Made by a program: the position numbers and the translations under genes. DNA of 64,000 bases from Symsagittifera roscoffensis. Lineage: Eukaryota > Xenacoelomorpha > Acoela > Convolutidae. The notes beneath the pieces are model-generated. The model saw only the letters and a program-made list of their open reading frames with translations. It ran no database searches and was not told where the DNA came from. Of the stretch, positions 1 to 9,360 are shown piece by piece (position 1 is the first letter of the stretch; each line of letters opens with the position of its first letter). The stretch is from the NCBI RefSeq assembly GCF_963678635.1, contig NC_087071.1, positions 978,037-1,042,036 on the forward strand. The letters run 5' to 3'.

Positions 1-42
1 TTCTGGCAATGTGGCGTACCCCGGTGACAACACAAAAATGAC

Positions 43-440
43 CTACACTACATTCTGAGTGAAGCGTCGTTGTACTGATGACTCCACATCCGCCATGGCT
101 GAGAGCAATGTCATTATCGCCTCTCCTATGATCTCATTGCTCAGGATCGACCCACCCGTCAGACGGGACAACAGCCCTCTGCTCTGCAGGTGATCATTCG
201 AGCCTGCAACTACTATCACCTGCGGCTCCATGCTGACATCCCTTCGCACACTTAGCATCATGCCTGCTGGCTGTCCCCAGTCCAATATAGGCGCCGTCAA
301 GAAAATCACATCAGGCCAAAACAGAGAACGGGGCGTGTAGAGGTAATCCGTACTGGCCACTATTAGGTACTTGGCAGCCTTCATATCAAGGGATCATAGG
401 CGGCAAACAGGCTGTCACCGACTGGTGCCTTCAGTCCCGC
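43..440 (-). pseudogene. Second SGNH/GDSL-like domain of ORF3 (copy 2)
   Basis: A GDSL box (APVGDSLFAAYD; 408-419, Ser codon 411-413) is in one frame, and after a small frameshift the next frame (384-43) carries KYLIVASTDYLYTPRSLF, DVIFLTAPILDWGQPAGMML and VIVVAGSNDHLQSRG. GDS followed by a hydrophobic strand and GSND fits SGNH blocks I and III; I do not see a clear block V DxxH, so this may be a degenerate or non-catalytic member. The frame ends at a stop after RFTQNVV, with PGYATLPEP seen beyond it near the window edge. The same C-terminal piece is present in copy 1 at 2870-3259. Confidence 0.5.
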
Positions 441-458
441 ATATCTCTTGTTGTCTCC

Positions 459-1000
459 TTACACCGAAATCGCACGGGGATAGTCTCTCGAAAATTTACC
501 AGGCGCCTGACTGGGTGGTTTAGCGAACTGCCTGTACATCTTTTGATGATTGTTGTTTGGCTTATTCTCTGTCAGAATTTTGCCCTTCCGAGCAGGTGGT
601 GTCAGTTCTCTGACTCTCTGACGGACGTCCGTAAGAGATCGCGTGTTCAAGGGCCCAAAGGTATTGTCCTGGGGCAACCCATTAAGGTCCACGTACCTGA
701 GCGTAGTCGCGGAGCTAAAATGTTCCTGTTCCGCTAACAGCCAATCCACGCCCGGTATCCGATATAATCGCGGCAATCTCCGCCGATCATCTTCCCTGCA
801 TCTTCCAGACACGTCAAGGTACTCATGCTCAATCTCGCTGACAAGTTGAGGAGCGCGACCACAAACATCGCCAGTCCCGGGTCTTCTCGTGTAAAGTCAC
901 AATCAATCAGCTGCTGATAGATCTCGTCTAGAGTCGCTTCTAGACTCGCTGAGAGGAATTTTATTAATTCGTTCGTACACCCATTTCTATCGCGTTGGTT
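459..1000 (-). pseudogene. ORF3 of copy 2: start and linker, internally deleted
   Basis: The region 850-990 matches the first 50 codons of ORF3 in copy 1 (5433-5290). The start codon is present but a small deletion changes codon 3 onward and gives two stops within the first eight codons. At about 850 the homology jumps to a linker: a frame 812-459 reads GRCREDDRRRLPRLYRIPGV, QEHFSSATTLRYVDLNGLPQ and SLTDVRQRVRELTPPARKGK, a Pro/basic segment that is deleted in copy 1 between LPRLYR and MEPQ. So this copy lacks SGNH domain 1 but keeps the linker before domain 2. Confidence 0.5.
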
Positions 1001-1144
1001 CTAGTGTCGTCGAACTCCGTCTAGTTTGTTTGATTCAAAAAACAAGATTTGATCAATTAAGATCTAAAAAGCAAGTCACGACTTAAAACCGTCATTTTTC
1101 ATGATAAAACATCATTCAGATCTTTAAAACTCTCCATCGATCCA

Positions 1145-2247
1145 TGTCATTGACCAAGTCGATTTCTTTTGGCACCGCCACTTATTCCAGTCCTACCAGC
1201 GAATCAATCATATCACTTAAAACTATTCTGTCTATGACGAAATCCTCGCCGTACGGATTGTATTTATTCTTGTTCCTTCCTCTCTTGCTCTGGCGTGTCT
1301 CCATGGTGAGAGGAAATTCAGGTTGTATTCCTTTGTCAACTTCAGTTTGTTCTGGGCAGTCCCAGTCTTCTTCGGCATAAGGTAGAGACTCATCGTCCAC
1401 CTCTGCTCGCTCGGTCAACTCCAGGTCCAGTGGTAGATCGCAATCGTCCACCACTTCATTCCTTCAAGCAGGATGCACTATCAAATAGTCTCCCTCCTGC
1501 ATGTCCTCTGGGATGCACCAGTCCTCTGATGAGGCATTGTGTGGTTTGATGTTCTCGTAATGAGCTGCTCTTCCAGTGCTCAAACGATAAAAACGAACTC
1601 CTTGGTGCACCTCTTTTATCTGAAATGGACCGCGCCGTTTCTTTAATAATTTTTTGGTTCCTTTTGGTGGAACTGTTTCCTGGAATACCCAGACGTAATT
1701 GCCAACTGAGTAGGCTTTCGCATCGGCTGTGTTTTTTTATCAAGCCTCCTCTTTTGTCTAATTTGCATCTGTTGCCTGTTCCTCCTGCATAAGTCATGAG
1801 GTCCTGCTGTTTTCTAATAACATCACGCACGTACGTTCGCGGTGCTGTTCTCTTCCCTTCATATTCAGGGTAGAAGAACGTCAGCGGAATCGTTTTCTCG
1901 TGACCAGTCAACATCATGTGCGGACTTAATCCCGTGGTGGCATGTTCTGTGCTGTTGTAAGCGCCCATCACTTGTGTCATGGTCTCCATCCACTCACGAT
2001 CATGCTTATCCACTTTCCTATATAACAAGTCACGGAGCTTCCCCATGACGTCAGGCGCCACGTTCACTCTCCTATTTAACAGGGCTATGCTGTTTATACT
2101 CAGCCTGGTAAGTTCTTGATGTACCAAATTGGATCGGACTAGCTGATCCAGCGGGACAGGCTCACCCCTGGCTAAAACCTTTATCTCAGCAGCCGTTTCC
2201 ACTGGAAGGTCAGGGTGTCCTAGTATATGGTGCCCTGACTTGTCCCA
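1145..2247 (-). pseudogene. Integrase C-terminal half and pol tail of copy 2
   Basis: The frame 2202-1456 begins in the RNase H-integrase linker (AEIKVLARGEPVPLDQLVRS, NVAPDVMGKLRDLL) and runs directly into REWMETMTQVMGAYNSTEHA and GLSPHMMLTGHEKTIPLTFF, the same catalytic-core-less join as in copy 1. After DLMTYAGG the frame is shifted and the WRGPF-type region is read out of frame. The acidic tail resumes at 1454-1182 (EEDWDCPEQTEVDKG, GEDFVIDRIVLSDMIDSL). At about 1145 the homology to copy 1 pol tail stops and the ORF3 leader begins. Confidence 0.8.
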
Positions 2248-2797
2248 TCACCTGGTGAGTGGCAGTTTGTCGTAGGTTTCCTTGTCTAGGAATGAAAACC
2301 CGTCTTTTATCTCCGCTTGGTTAGCCTGCTTCTCCTCGAGGCGCTCATAGAATTCTGTCTTTTTACTGAGGCTATCAGCATCCTGGTGCTTGTCACGGGT
2401 ACGGTGCTCTATGATCATGTGGTAACCATCTAGGCGCACGATCCAACGACCAATGTAACTTTGGTCCATCGAATTGGTTTTCAGCAAGGCAAGGGCGCGA
2501 TTATCCACACGCAACTTGAAAAGGGAGCATTCCCAAAGAAGGGCCTGTTTTTCTCCACGAAAGTGATCACCGCGAACATCTCCGCTTTTGGTGTGCCATA
2601 CTTCATCTCAGTATCGCTCAGGACCTTACTTGCGTAGGCTATCGGACGGAGAACCGTTCTCCCCTTCCGCTCTTGCTCCTGGTGAAGTATGCCCGAAATC
2701 GAAACCACTGATACATTCTTGTCCAACACAAACATCCCCTTCTCTGTTGGCATGCCGAGGACCGGTGCCTCGCAAAGTTCACGTTTAATGTTTTCAA
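2248..2797 (-). pseudogene. RNase H of retroelement copy 2
   Basis: GMPTEKGMFVLDKNVSVVSI and ILHQEQERKGRTVLRPIAYA (2753-2481) are the start of RNase H, followed by KAEMFAVITFVEKNRPFFGN. A frame change at about 2510 leads to RVDNRALALLKTNSMDQSYI (2514-2248), where the third catalytic Asp is kept, unlike copy 1 (Asn). It continues through HRTRDKHQDADSLSKKTEFY to YDKLPLTR and stops at 2248. The LDKN at the first catalytic position retains Asp. The N-terminal end of the domain is missing because of the junction at about 2797. Confidence 0.85.
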
Positions 2798-3779
2798 TCT
2801 GGCGAAGTTGGACAGCTCCAACCCCAGGACCTCATCCAGCACCAACCGAGTTGTGCTACAATCCTTGAATCACTGTATAGCATTGGAAATGTCAGCCCAA
2901 ATGGCGGGAAGCTCGGTTTGGGATGGGTAGTAGTTGTTATGGTCCACCGTTCTGTTCAGCGCGGTTATTATCACGCTGAACCGTCCCTCTGCTATCGTTG
3001 TGACCATCGTGTACACAAACTGAAGGGGTTCTGGCAATGTGGCGTACCTCGGTGACAACACAAAAATGACCTACACTACATTCTGAGTGAAGCGTCGTTG
3101 TACTGATGACTCCACATCCGCCATGGCTGAGAGCAATGTCATTATCGCCTCTCCTATGATCTCATTGCTCAGGATCGACCCACCCGTCAGACGGGACAAC
3201 AGCCCTCTGCTCTGCAGGTGATCATTCGAGCCTGCAACTACTATCACCTGCGGCTCCATGCTCCATCCGATATAATCGCGGCAATGTGGGACCCTCTCCG
3301 CCGATCATCTTCCCTGCATCTTCCCGACACGTCAAGGTACTCATGCTCAATCTCGCTGACATGTCCGTCTTATATTGCCCCCAACCGCTGGGATCTGGAC
3401 GGTTCCAAAGCAGCACGCTGCTTGGTTCAACTCCCTCCGCCGGCACGGCGCTCGTCGGTTGTCCTGTTGTCGAAGCAGGGTTTGCCGTAGCGGGCAGTTC
3501 ATTCCTCCTAGACACGGTCTGGGAGCTATTCCGGTTCTGATCAACCGATCTCCGAAACCGGCTCTCCAACGGTTGTGATCTGGGAGGAGGAGCAGTCCCC
3601 AACCTCTCTCTCACTTCTGAGCTTGGAGCAACGGGAGAAGCTGCACCCGTTTCCATTGCCAGAGGCCCGAGGCGATTAGCGAGTGATTCTGGCACTTTAC
3701 CCCTTACTCAACCTCCTCCAGTCGATCTGGTCCGAGCCAGTGGGCTGGTCGTCCTCAACTCCTGCTCCATTTCCCTCAA
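2798..3779 (-). pseudogene. ORF3 C-terminal part with incomplete second SGNH-like domain
   Basis: The frame 3695-3222 is a Pro/Ser/Arg-rich linker ending in LPRLYRMEHGAAGDSS. It is joined by a deletion, relative to copy 2, to MEPQVIVVAGSNDHLQSRGL (3259-3071), where VVAGSND looks like an SGNH block III. Then comes LPEPLQFVYTMVTTIAEGRF, and the frame 3061-2870 ends at NNYYPSQTELPAIWADISNA. A TGA at about 2867-2869 is followed in frame by FKDCSTTRLVLDEVLGLEL, which runs to the junction with RNase H of copy 2 at about 2797. The block I GDSL that belongs to this second domain is absent here but present in copy 2 at 408-419. Confidence 0.5.
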
Positions 3780-4429
3780 CTGCGTCTGGAACACGTCGTT
3801 TATTCAGTGCCTCCCTTGCTGGGTGTTGAAGTGTATGCCATCCCTGGTGAGTGCGAGGTGATCGACCATGCGCAGCATGTTTTTCAGATTCATGAGTCGC
3901 AGCTCGCTGGGTTTGCTCCTCACCACACTGCGAGTCATCTCGTCCACTGGGTCACGTTGCCGTTCATAAAATCAGCAACCGGCGTGCCCACCTTCGGATT
4001 CTGTGGTATCGTACATAGAACCACAAGTCTGGGTCTGTACTTCTCCTTCAGTTCATTCAAAAGGCAGACCAGTAGGGGCTCCCACTTGCCCTCTGGGGTT
4101 ACAGGGACCCTCGAAACGTCATTTGTCCCGAGCATGATCACTAGCGTATCTAAGTGATCCTCGCCCTGGAACTCCATAATCTTGATGACTTGGGACACGG
4201 AAGCGCCTCCAAAAGATAGGACTGTAGTCTGACCGTTGACAATGAACTCGTTCAGATCCCTCACCAAATTGTCCCCTAGAACCAAATGATGACTCCCTGG
4301 GGGAATTGCCTGGTTGCTTAAGGCGGGGTTCCAGCCCATACCATTCAAACAAGCACGAGGATGCTCCGCGGCCACTTGAACAAACTGGTTGCGCACATCA
4401 AATACGCGATCTGTAAATAACGACGTCAA
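3780..4429 (-). pseudogene. SGNH/GDSL-type hydrolase domain 1 of ORF3 (nucleophile Ser replaced by Asn)
   Basis: All four SGNH landmarks are visible in order. Block I is HHLVLGDNLVRDL, where GDS reads GDN (Asn codon at 4268-4270); block II is VLSFGGASVSQV (Gly); block III is LVIMLGTNDVSR (the Asn of GxND); block V is LTRDGIHFN (Asp at 3840-3842, His at 3831-3833). SGNH enzymes are Ser esterases/lipases; here Asp and His are kept but the Ser is lost by an apparent AGT to AAT change. A frameshift near 3945 puts block V in another frame, and a stop follows RH at about 3810. A coiled-coil-like tail (NDVFQTQLREMEQELRTT) follows. The domain identification is strong; activity in this copy is not expected. 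Confidence 0.75.
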
Positions 4430-4488
4430 ATAACGAACTGGTTGCGCACATTCTTCCTGATATCAAATACGCGAGATCTCTGAATCGT

Positions 4489-5433
4489 TCAGCCATGCGC
4501 CGTCCCTGTTGGTACCACAGTTCGGGATACTCGCTCCGAGCTGCTTGAAGAACGATCAAAGTGTTGGGTAGGGACGACCCTACCCAGCGTCCGGCTAGTG
4601 GTCCTGTTGATCTCATCCATTGCTGCTCTAGCCACCTGATTGAATGACTCTTGAAACTGAGGAGCGAGATAGGTGTCTGAGGGGTCTGGTATCGTACTTT
4701 TCGGGTGCGGAGCAGACTGTGATGTCCGTTGAGGAGCCTCGGGCTCTCTCGGTGCGCACAACTCTTGTGCCCTCGTCCTGGGACGTGTGTTCCTGGATGC
4801 CTCCGAGGATTTCATCGTTGCCAGAACCTCCGGTGACACTTGGCTCACATTCGTCATATACAGCTCCTTCAGGTGATTTTTTTCTTCTTCCTTGTAGGCC
4901 ACTTGCAGATCTTCGAACTTCTTTTTCCATTCGTTCCTTTCTCAAGATATTGCCCTATACTCCTGGAGTTTGGCACACAGCTCGCTCTGATCCCTTTCTT
5001 TCTTCTCCAATGCCTCGATCGTCTCCGAAGTCTGTATCTCCATCTTGCTCACCCTGACTCTCTTCAGAGGAGGAGCAGCTGTTGGAGAGTCTACTGAATG
5101 TGACGGGTCCGGCCCATCACGTAGTCTCTTTGCTCCGATGAGCGGATGCGCAGGTTGAACAGGTAGGAGCATCTCACCTAGCCGGTGATGCCTCCGCTCG
5201 CCTAGTCCCGGCTCACGAGCCAAGTCGTGTCCAGACATTTCTCCTCGCCGCCATCTCATCAATCGATTCCCTCGACCCTCTCGTCTTAACGCGTTGAGGA
5301 GCGCGACCACAAACATCGCCAGTCCCGGATCTTCTCGCGTAAAGTCACAATCAATCGGCAGCTGATAGATCTCGTCTAGAGTCGCTTCTAGACTCGCTGA
5401 GAGAAATTCCCTTAATTCGTTCGTATCACCCAT
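4489..5433 (-). pseudogene. ORF3 N-terminal part: acidic start, basic middle, coiled coil
   Basis: An ATG at 5433 starts MGDTNELREFLSASLEATLD, an acidic helical N terminus, followed by an Arg-rich stretch (RREGRGNRLMRWRRGEM), a KRLRDGP/PPLKRVRVSKME patch resembling nuclear-localisation signals, and a Glu/Lys-rich coiled coil (TIEALEKKERDQSELCAKLQ). The frame ends at 4942 with RAIS; related coding continues in a second frame to 4489 (EEEKNHLKELYMTNVSQVS and Pro/Ser-rich linker). The architecture of basic region plus coiled coil before an esterase resembles, in layout only, ORF1 proteins of CR1-type retroposons, which carry an esterase domain. I do not recognise a named family for the N terminus. 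Confidence 0.5.
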
Positions 5434-5915
5434 TTCTATCGTGTTGATTCTCGTGTCGTCAAATTCCGTCTAGTTGGTTTGATTCAAAAAACAAGATTTG
5501 ATCAATCAAGATCTAAACAGCAAGTCACGCCTCAAAACCGTCATTTTCAGGATAAAACATCATTCAGATCTTTAAAACTCTCAATTGAAATTCTCTTTCC
5601 GTTCCTGATTTAAAAGTTAGCACCAAGGTGGATCGTCCGTCTGCGTCCTTGCCAAGGTAGCACAACAGGGCGCTGTCACCTTCGCTAGCTGGAGTGCTCC
5701 AGGTCTTTTATGAAACAGACAACACATAAACATACCCTAACAAAAACATAACACCTAAACATCACATATCTACCCTATTACATAAAAACACAATCCCTAG
5801 TAGCTAACCTAAAACCTAATCCTAATTCCTATCAAGTGAACTTAATAAAAACCACTTATCGCCGAATGCAACCCCTAGCATATGCTCAGGTAGTACTTTT
5901 TATGTAACTAAACCT
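5434..5915 (-). other. Non-coding leader between macro domain and ORF3
   Basis: No coding frame is supported. The part nearest ORF3 (about 5434-5590) is closely matched at about 985-1145 in copy 2, including AAAACAAGATTTGATCAAT and GATAAAACATCATTCAGATC words, so it is a conserved piece of the element, possibly a 5' leader or promoter for ORF3. The remainder (5600-5915) is A/C-rich with repeated AACCTAA-like words and has no counterpart in copy 2, where pol tail and leader are joined directly. Confidence 0.4.
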
Positions 5916-6710
5916 CTATCCCTCTATGTCAGTTTCTGAAAATATCACGTGTACAAGGGCATACAACTATCTCGGATGTAGCTTTCCCCTATTGGGATCA
6001 TAGACTGGTAACGATAGAGAGGTCAATCCTCTCTCAACCAGAAAATACTTAATTCTAGTCAAGGCCAATACCAAGCTCTCTGGATTTACGTGTTGCCTAT
6101 CAGTGACCTTAGTAACCAAGAAACACAAATATTTCCCTGGTATCTGTGATGCAACAGGGGGCAGCGTTATCATCCCTCCCACACCAATATTCTGTTTCCA
6201 TAAAAACTCGATGTTCTCATACTCTCTCTTAAAGTCAGCCAATAGTGCTGTTTTGATGCTTACATCAGCGATTATCGCTTTAGCGCATGTACGTTCCGTG
6301 ATGAAAGCGCTGTCCCTTATGACGATATTGTTTGAATAATGGTTCGGTAGGTCAAAATAAGATTCAAAAGTTTGCCCAAAAGGTGGTTTTTTAGCGTTCT
6401 GGCCTTCCGTTTCCTGTTCTCCGGTCTCTCTTGCCGATTTCAATTTTTTAATAATCAGGTTTTCGGTGTGGGTGAGTCCTACCCCCACTCCCCGGACAAA
6501 AATATCCACCGACGTCCCCGTCGATCGCCAAAAGTCACGCAGATCGAGGTTGGATTGCGGAACGCGTAGAGGACCACCTGGGGCGACCCAGTTGGACTCG
6601 GTAGTGTCATGACTGACGTATTTTATGCCGTCTTTATCGACGTCCTGAATCGTCAGGATTGTCTATTTAGGATCCGCCGGCAGATCATGGTGCCATTCGA
6701 GCACTCGCAA
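5916..6710 (-). pseudogene. Macro (ADP-ribose-binding) domain at the C terminus of pol
   Basis: This stretch is in the same frame as the pol tail, separated by TAA (6711-6713) and TAG (6663-6665). It reads RVLEWHHDLPADPK, stop, then DVDKDGIKYVSHDTTESNWV and, from about 6350, a macro-domain pattern: DVSIKTALLADFKREYENI (the usual S-x-D-F-x-x-G-A-F segment, diverged), KYLCFLVTKVTDRQHVNPES (matching the macro IYYLVTK strand), ALTRIKYFLVERGLTSLSLP (helix plus the strand before the GxGxG-type loop). TAG at 5964-5966 precedes LYALVHVIF; the frame closes at 5916. There is no in-frame ATG before GGMITLPP, which again argues that it was translated as part of Pol. Macro domains bind or hydrolyse ADP-ribose adducts; catalysis here is unproven. 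Confidence 0.6.
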
Positions 6711-7301
6711 TTACTTTAGTTCTTGCTCATGAGTCTGTTCTGCCTCCGGTTCGAACTCCACTTCCGGTTCTGAACGATCGTCGATCCAATCCTGATCCAT
6801 GTCATTCACCAAGTCGATTTCTTTTAGCACCGCCACTTCATCCAGTCCTACCAGCGAGTCCAATATATCACTTAAAACTATCCTGTCTATGACGAAATCC
6901 TCGCCGCACGGATTGTATTTCTTCTTGTTCCTTCCTCTCTTGCTCTGGCGTGTCTCCATGGTGAGAGGAAAGTCAGGTTGTAATCCTTTGTCAACTTCAG
7001 TTTGTTCTGGGCAGTCCCAGTCTTCTTCGGCATAAGGTAGAGTTTCATCGTCCACCTCTACTCGCTCGGTCAACTCCAAGTCCAGTGGTAGATCGCAATC
7101 GTCCACCACTTCATTCCCGTCGTTTTTGTCGCGAGTACCCCTTTCATTCACCTCACAAGCAGGATGCACTATCAAATAGTCTCCCTCCTGCATGTCCGCT
7201 GGGATGCACCAGTCCTCTGATGAGGCATTGTGTGGTTTGATGTTCTCGTAATGAGCTGCTCTTCCAGTGCTCAAATGATAAAAACGAACTCCTTGGTGCA
7301 C
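6711..7301 (-). pseudogene. Pol C-terminal tail, acidic
   Basis: An open frame of 196 codons starting inside the integrase GPY/F-type region (VRFYHLSTGRAAHYENIKPH) and running through a strongly acidic tail: EGDYLIVHPACEVNERG, LPYAEEDWDCPEQTEVDKG, METRQSKRGRNKKKYNP, GEDFVIDRIVLSDILDSL and EPEVEFEPEAEQTHEQELK. It ends at TAA (6711-6713). The KRGRNKKKYNP stretch is a basic patch that could act as a nuclear-localisation or DNA-contacting element (inference). The same tail occurs in copy 2 at 1145-1454. The frame beyond the TAA is the frame of the macro domain, so the TAA is probably a nonsense mutation rather than the true end. Confidence 0.75.
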
Positions 7302-7826
7302 CTCTTTTATCTGAAATGGGCCGCGCCATTTCTTTAATAATTTTTTGATTCCTTTTGGTGGAACTTTTTCCTGGAAAACCCAGACGTAACCACCAACTGA
7401 GTAGGCTTTCGCATCGGCTCTTTTTTTATCAAACCTCCTCTTTTGTCTAATTTGCGTCTGTTGCGTGTTCCTCCTGCATAGTCATGAGGTCCTGCTGTTT
7501 TCTAATAACATCACGCACGTACGTTCGCGGTGCTGTTCTCTTCCCTTCATATTCAGGGTAGAAGAACGTCAACGGAAGCGCTTTCTCGTGACCAGTCAAC
7601 ATCATGTGCGGACTTATTCCCGTTGTGGAATGTTCTGTGCTGTTGTATGCGCCCATCACTTGCGGCATGGTCTCCATCCACTCATAAACAAGCCTATCCA
7701 CTTCTCTACATAACAAGTGACGGAGCTTCCCCATGACGTCAGGCGCCACGTTCACCGTCCTATTTAACAGGGCTATGCTGTTTATACCCACCATGGTAAG
7801 TTCTTGCTGTACCAAATTGGATCGGA
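7302..7826 (-). pseudogene. Integrase C-terminal segment, second tandem copy
   Basis: Duplicate of the segment at 7850-8480: GINSIALLNRTVNVAPDVMG, YEWMETMPQVMGAYNST, GISPHMMLTGHEKALPLTFF and TYVRDVIRKQQDLM are all repeated, with scattered differences (for instance HLLCREVDRLVYEWM against DLLYRAVDRHDREWM). The frame opens at 7815 and breaks at 7447; the WVF/GPF part follows out of frame. The same internal join between the RNase H-integrase linker and the C-terminal half of integrase is seen, so that join predates the duplication. Confidence 0.8.
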
Positions 7827-8312
7827 CTAGGATCGGACAGGATCCACTATCAAATAGTCTCCCTCCTGCATGTCCGCTGGGATGCAGCAGTCCTCTGATG
7901 AGGCATTGTGTGGTTTGATGTTCTCGTATTGAGCTGCTCTTTCAGTGCTCAACCGATAAAAACGACCTCCTTGGTGCACCTCTTTTATCTGAAATGGGCC
8001 GCGCCATTTCTTTAATAATTTTTTGGTTCCTTTTGGTGGAACTTTTTCCTGGAAAACCCAGACGTAACCACCAACTGAGTAGGCTTTCGCATCGGCTGTC
8101 TTTTTATCAAACCTCCTCTTTTGTGTAATTTTCGCCTGTTGCGTGTTCCTCCTGCTTAAGTCATTGAGGTTCTGCTGTCTTCTAATAACATCACGCACGT
8201 ACGTTCGCGATGATGTTCTCTTCCCTTCATTTTCAGGCTAGAAGAACGTCAACGGAAGCGCTTTCTCGTGACCAGTCAACATCATGTGCGGACTTATTCC
8301 CGTGGTGGAATG
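7827..8312 (-). pseudogene. Integrase C-terminal domain, first tandem copy
   Basis: The best frame (8198-7827) carries YVWVFQEKVPPKGTKKLLKK, then WRGPFQIKEVHQGGRFYRL and QYENIKPHN, the SH3-like chromatin/DNA-binding tail (GPY/F-type) of Gypsy integrases. A frameshift near 8210 separates it from the upstream segment at 8313. The frame runs into the rearrangement junction at about 7827-7850, where the sequence restarts as a second copy of the same segment, so this tail is cut off at DYLIVDPVRS instead of continuing into the pol tail. Confidence 0.8.
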
Positions 8313-9287
8313 TTATGTGCTGTTGTAAGCGCCCATCATTTGCGGCATGGTCTCCATCCACTCACGATCATGCCTATCCACTGCCCTATATAACAAGTCA
8401 CGGAGCTTCCCCATGACGTCAGGCGCCACGTTCATTGTCCTATTTAACAGGGCTAAGCTGTTTGTACCCAACCTGGTACGTTCTTGCTGTACCAAATTTG
8501 ATCGGACTAGCAGATCCAGCGGAACGGGCTCACCCCTGGCTAAAACTTTTATCTCAGGGGCTGTTTCCACTGGAAGATTAGGGTGTCCTGGTATATGATG
8601 CCCTGACTTATCCCGCCACCTGGTGAGTGGCAGTTTTTCGTAGGTTTCCTGGTCTAGGAATGAAGACCCGTCTTTTATCTCCGCTTGGTTAGCCTGCTTC
8701 TCCTCGAGGCGCTCATAGAATTCTGTCTTTTTACTGAGGCTATCAGCATTTTGGTGCTTGTCACGGGTACGGTGCTCTATAATCATGTGGTATCCATCTA
8801 GGCGCACGATCCAACGACCAATATAACTTTGGTCCATCGTTTAGGTTTTCAGCCAAGCAACGGAACGATTATTCACACGCAACTTGAAGGGAGCACTTCC
8901 CAAGTAGGCCCTGTATTTCTCCACGAAAGTGATCACCACGAACATCTCCGCTTTTGGTGCGCCGTACTTCATCTCAGTATCGATCAGGACCTTACTACCG
9001 TAGGCTATCGGACGGAGAACCGTTCTCCCCTTCCGCACTTGCTCCTGGTGAAGTATGCCCGATATCGCAACCACTGATGCATCCTTGTCCAACAAAAACA
9101 TCCCCTTCTCTGTTGGCATGCCGAGGACCGGTTTCTCGCAAAGTTCACGTTTAATGTTCTCAAATGAAACTTGTGCCTCATCAGTGCAAGTGAACTTTTT
9201 GCCTTTATTTCTCATCAACTGCTGCATGGGGTAATTTTTGTCGGCGTATCCCTTGATGAATTCTCGATAATAATTAGCAAACCCCAA
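8313..9287 (-). pseudogene. RT thumb, RNase H and linker to integrase
   Basis: MGFANYYREFIKGYADKNYP is the Gypsy RT thumb/connection. RNase H follows: FLLDKDASVVAISGILHQ (first Asp), KAEMFVVITFVEKYRAYLG (Glu), and IIEHRTRDKHQNADSLSKK near the C terminus. The third catalytic position reads RVNNRS here but RVDNRA in copy 2, so the acidic residue has become Asn (GAT to AAT). TAA at 8841-8843 interrupts the frame, which resumes at 8837. After the linker (YEKLPLTRW, PGHPNLPVE, NVAPDVMGKLRDLL) the sequence jumps straight to the far C-terminal half of integrase (REWMETMPQMMGAYNST). No HHCC zinc finger and no integrase D,D,E motifs are present. Confidence 0.85.
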
Positions 9288-9360
9288 AAAGCTAATTAGT
9301 TGTGTATCTGTTTATGTACCTTCCAGGTCAAGACCGCTTCGACTGCTTCTGAATCTGGTC

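Larger units (their letters stand above)
1..2797 (-). mobile_element. Ty3/Gypsy-type retroelement, copy 2 (truncated; continues off the left edge)
   Basis: Same orientation as copy 1 and clearly the same family. It begins abruptly inside RNase H at about 2797, immediately after the end of ORF3 of copy 1, passes through the integrase C-terminal half and pol tail (to about 1145), then joins the ORF3 leader directly, omitting the macro segment of about 1.2 kb (5590-6790 in copy 1). ORF3 is also internally deleted (after about 850) and then runs to the window edge. The missing segments differ from those missing in copy 1. Confidence 0.85.
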
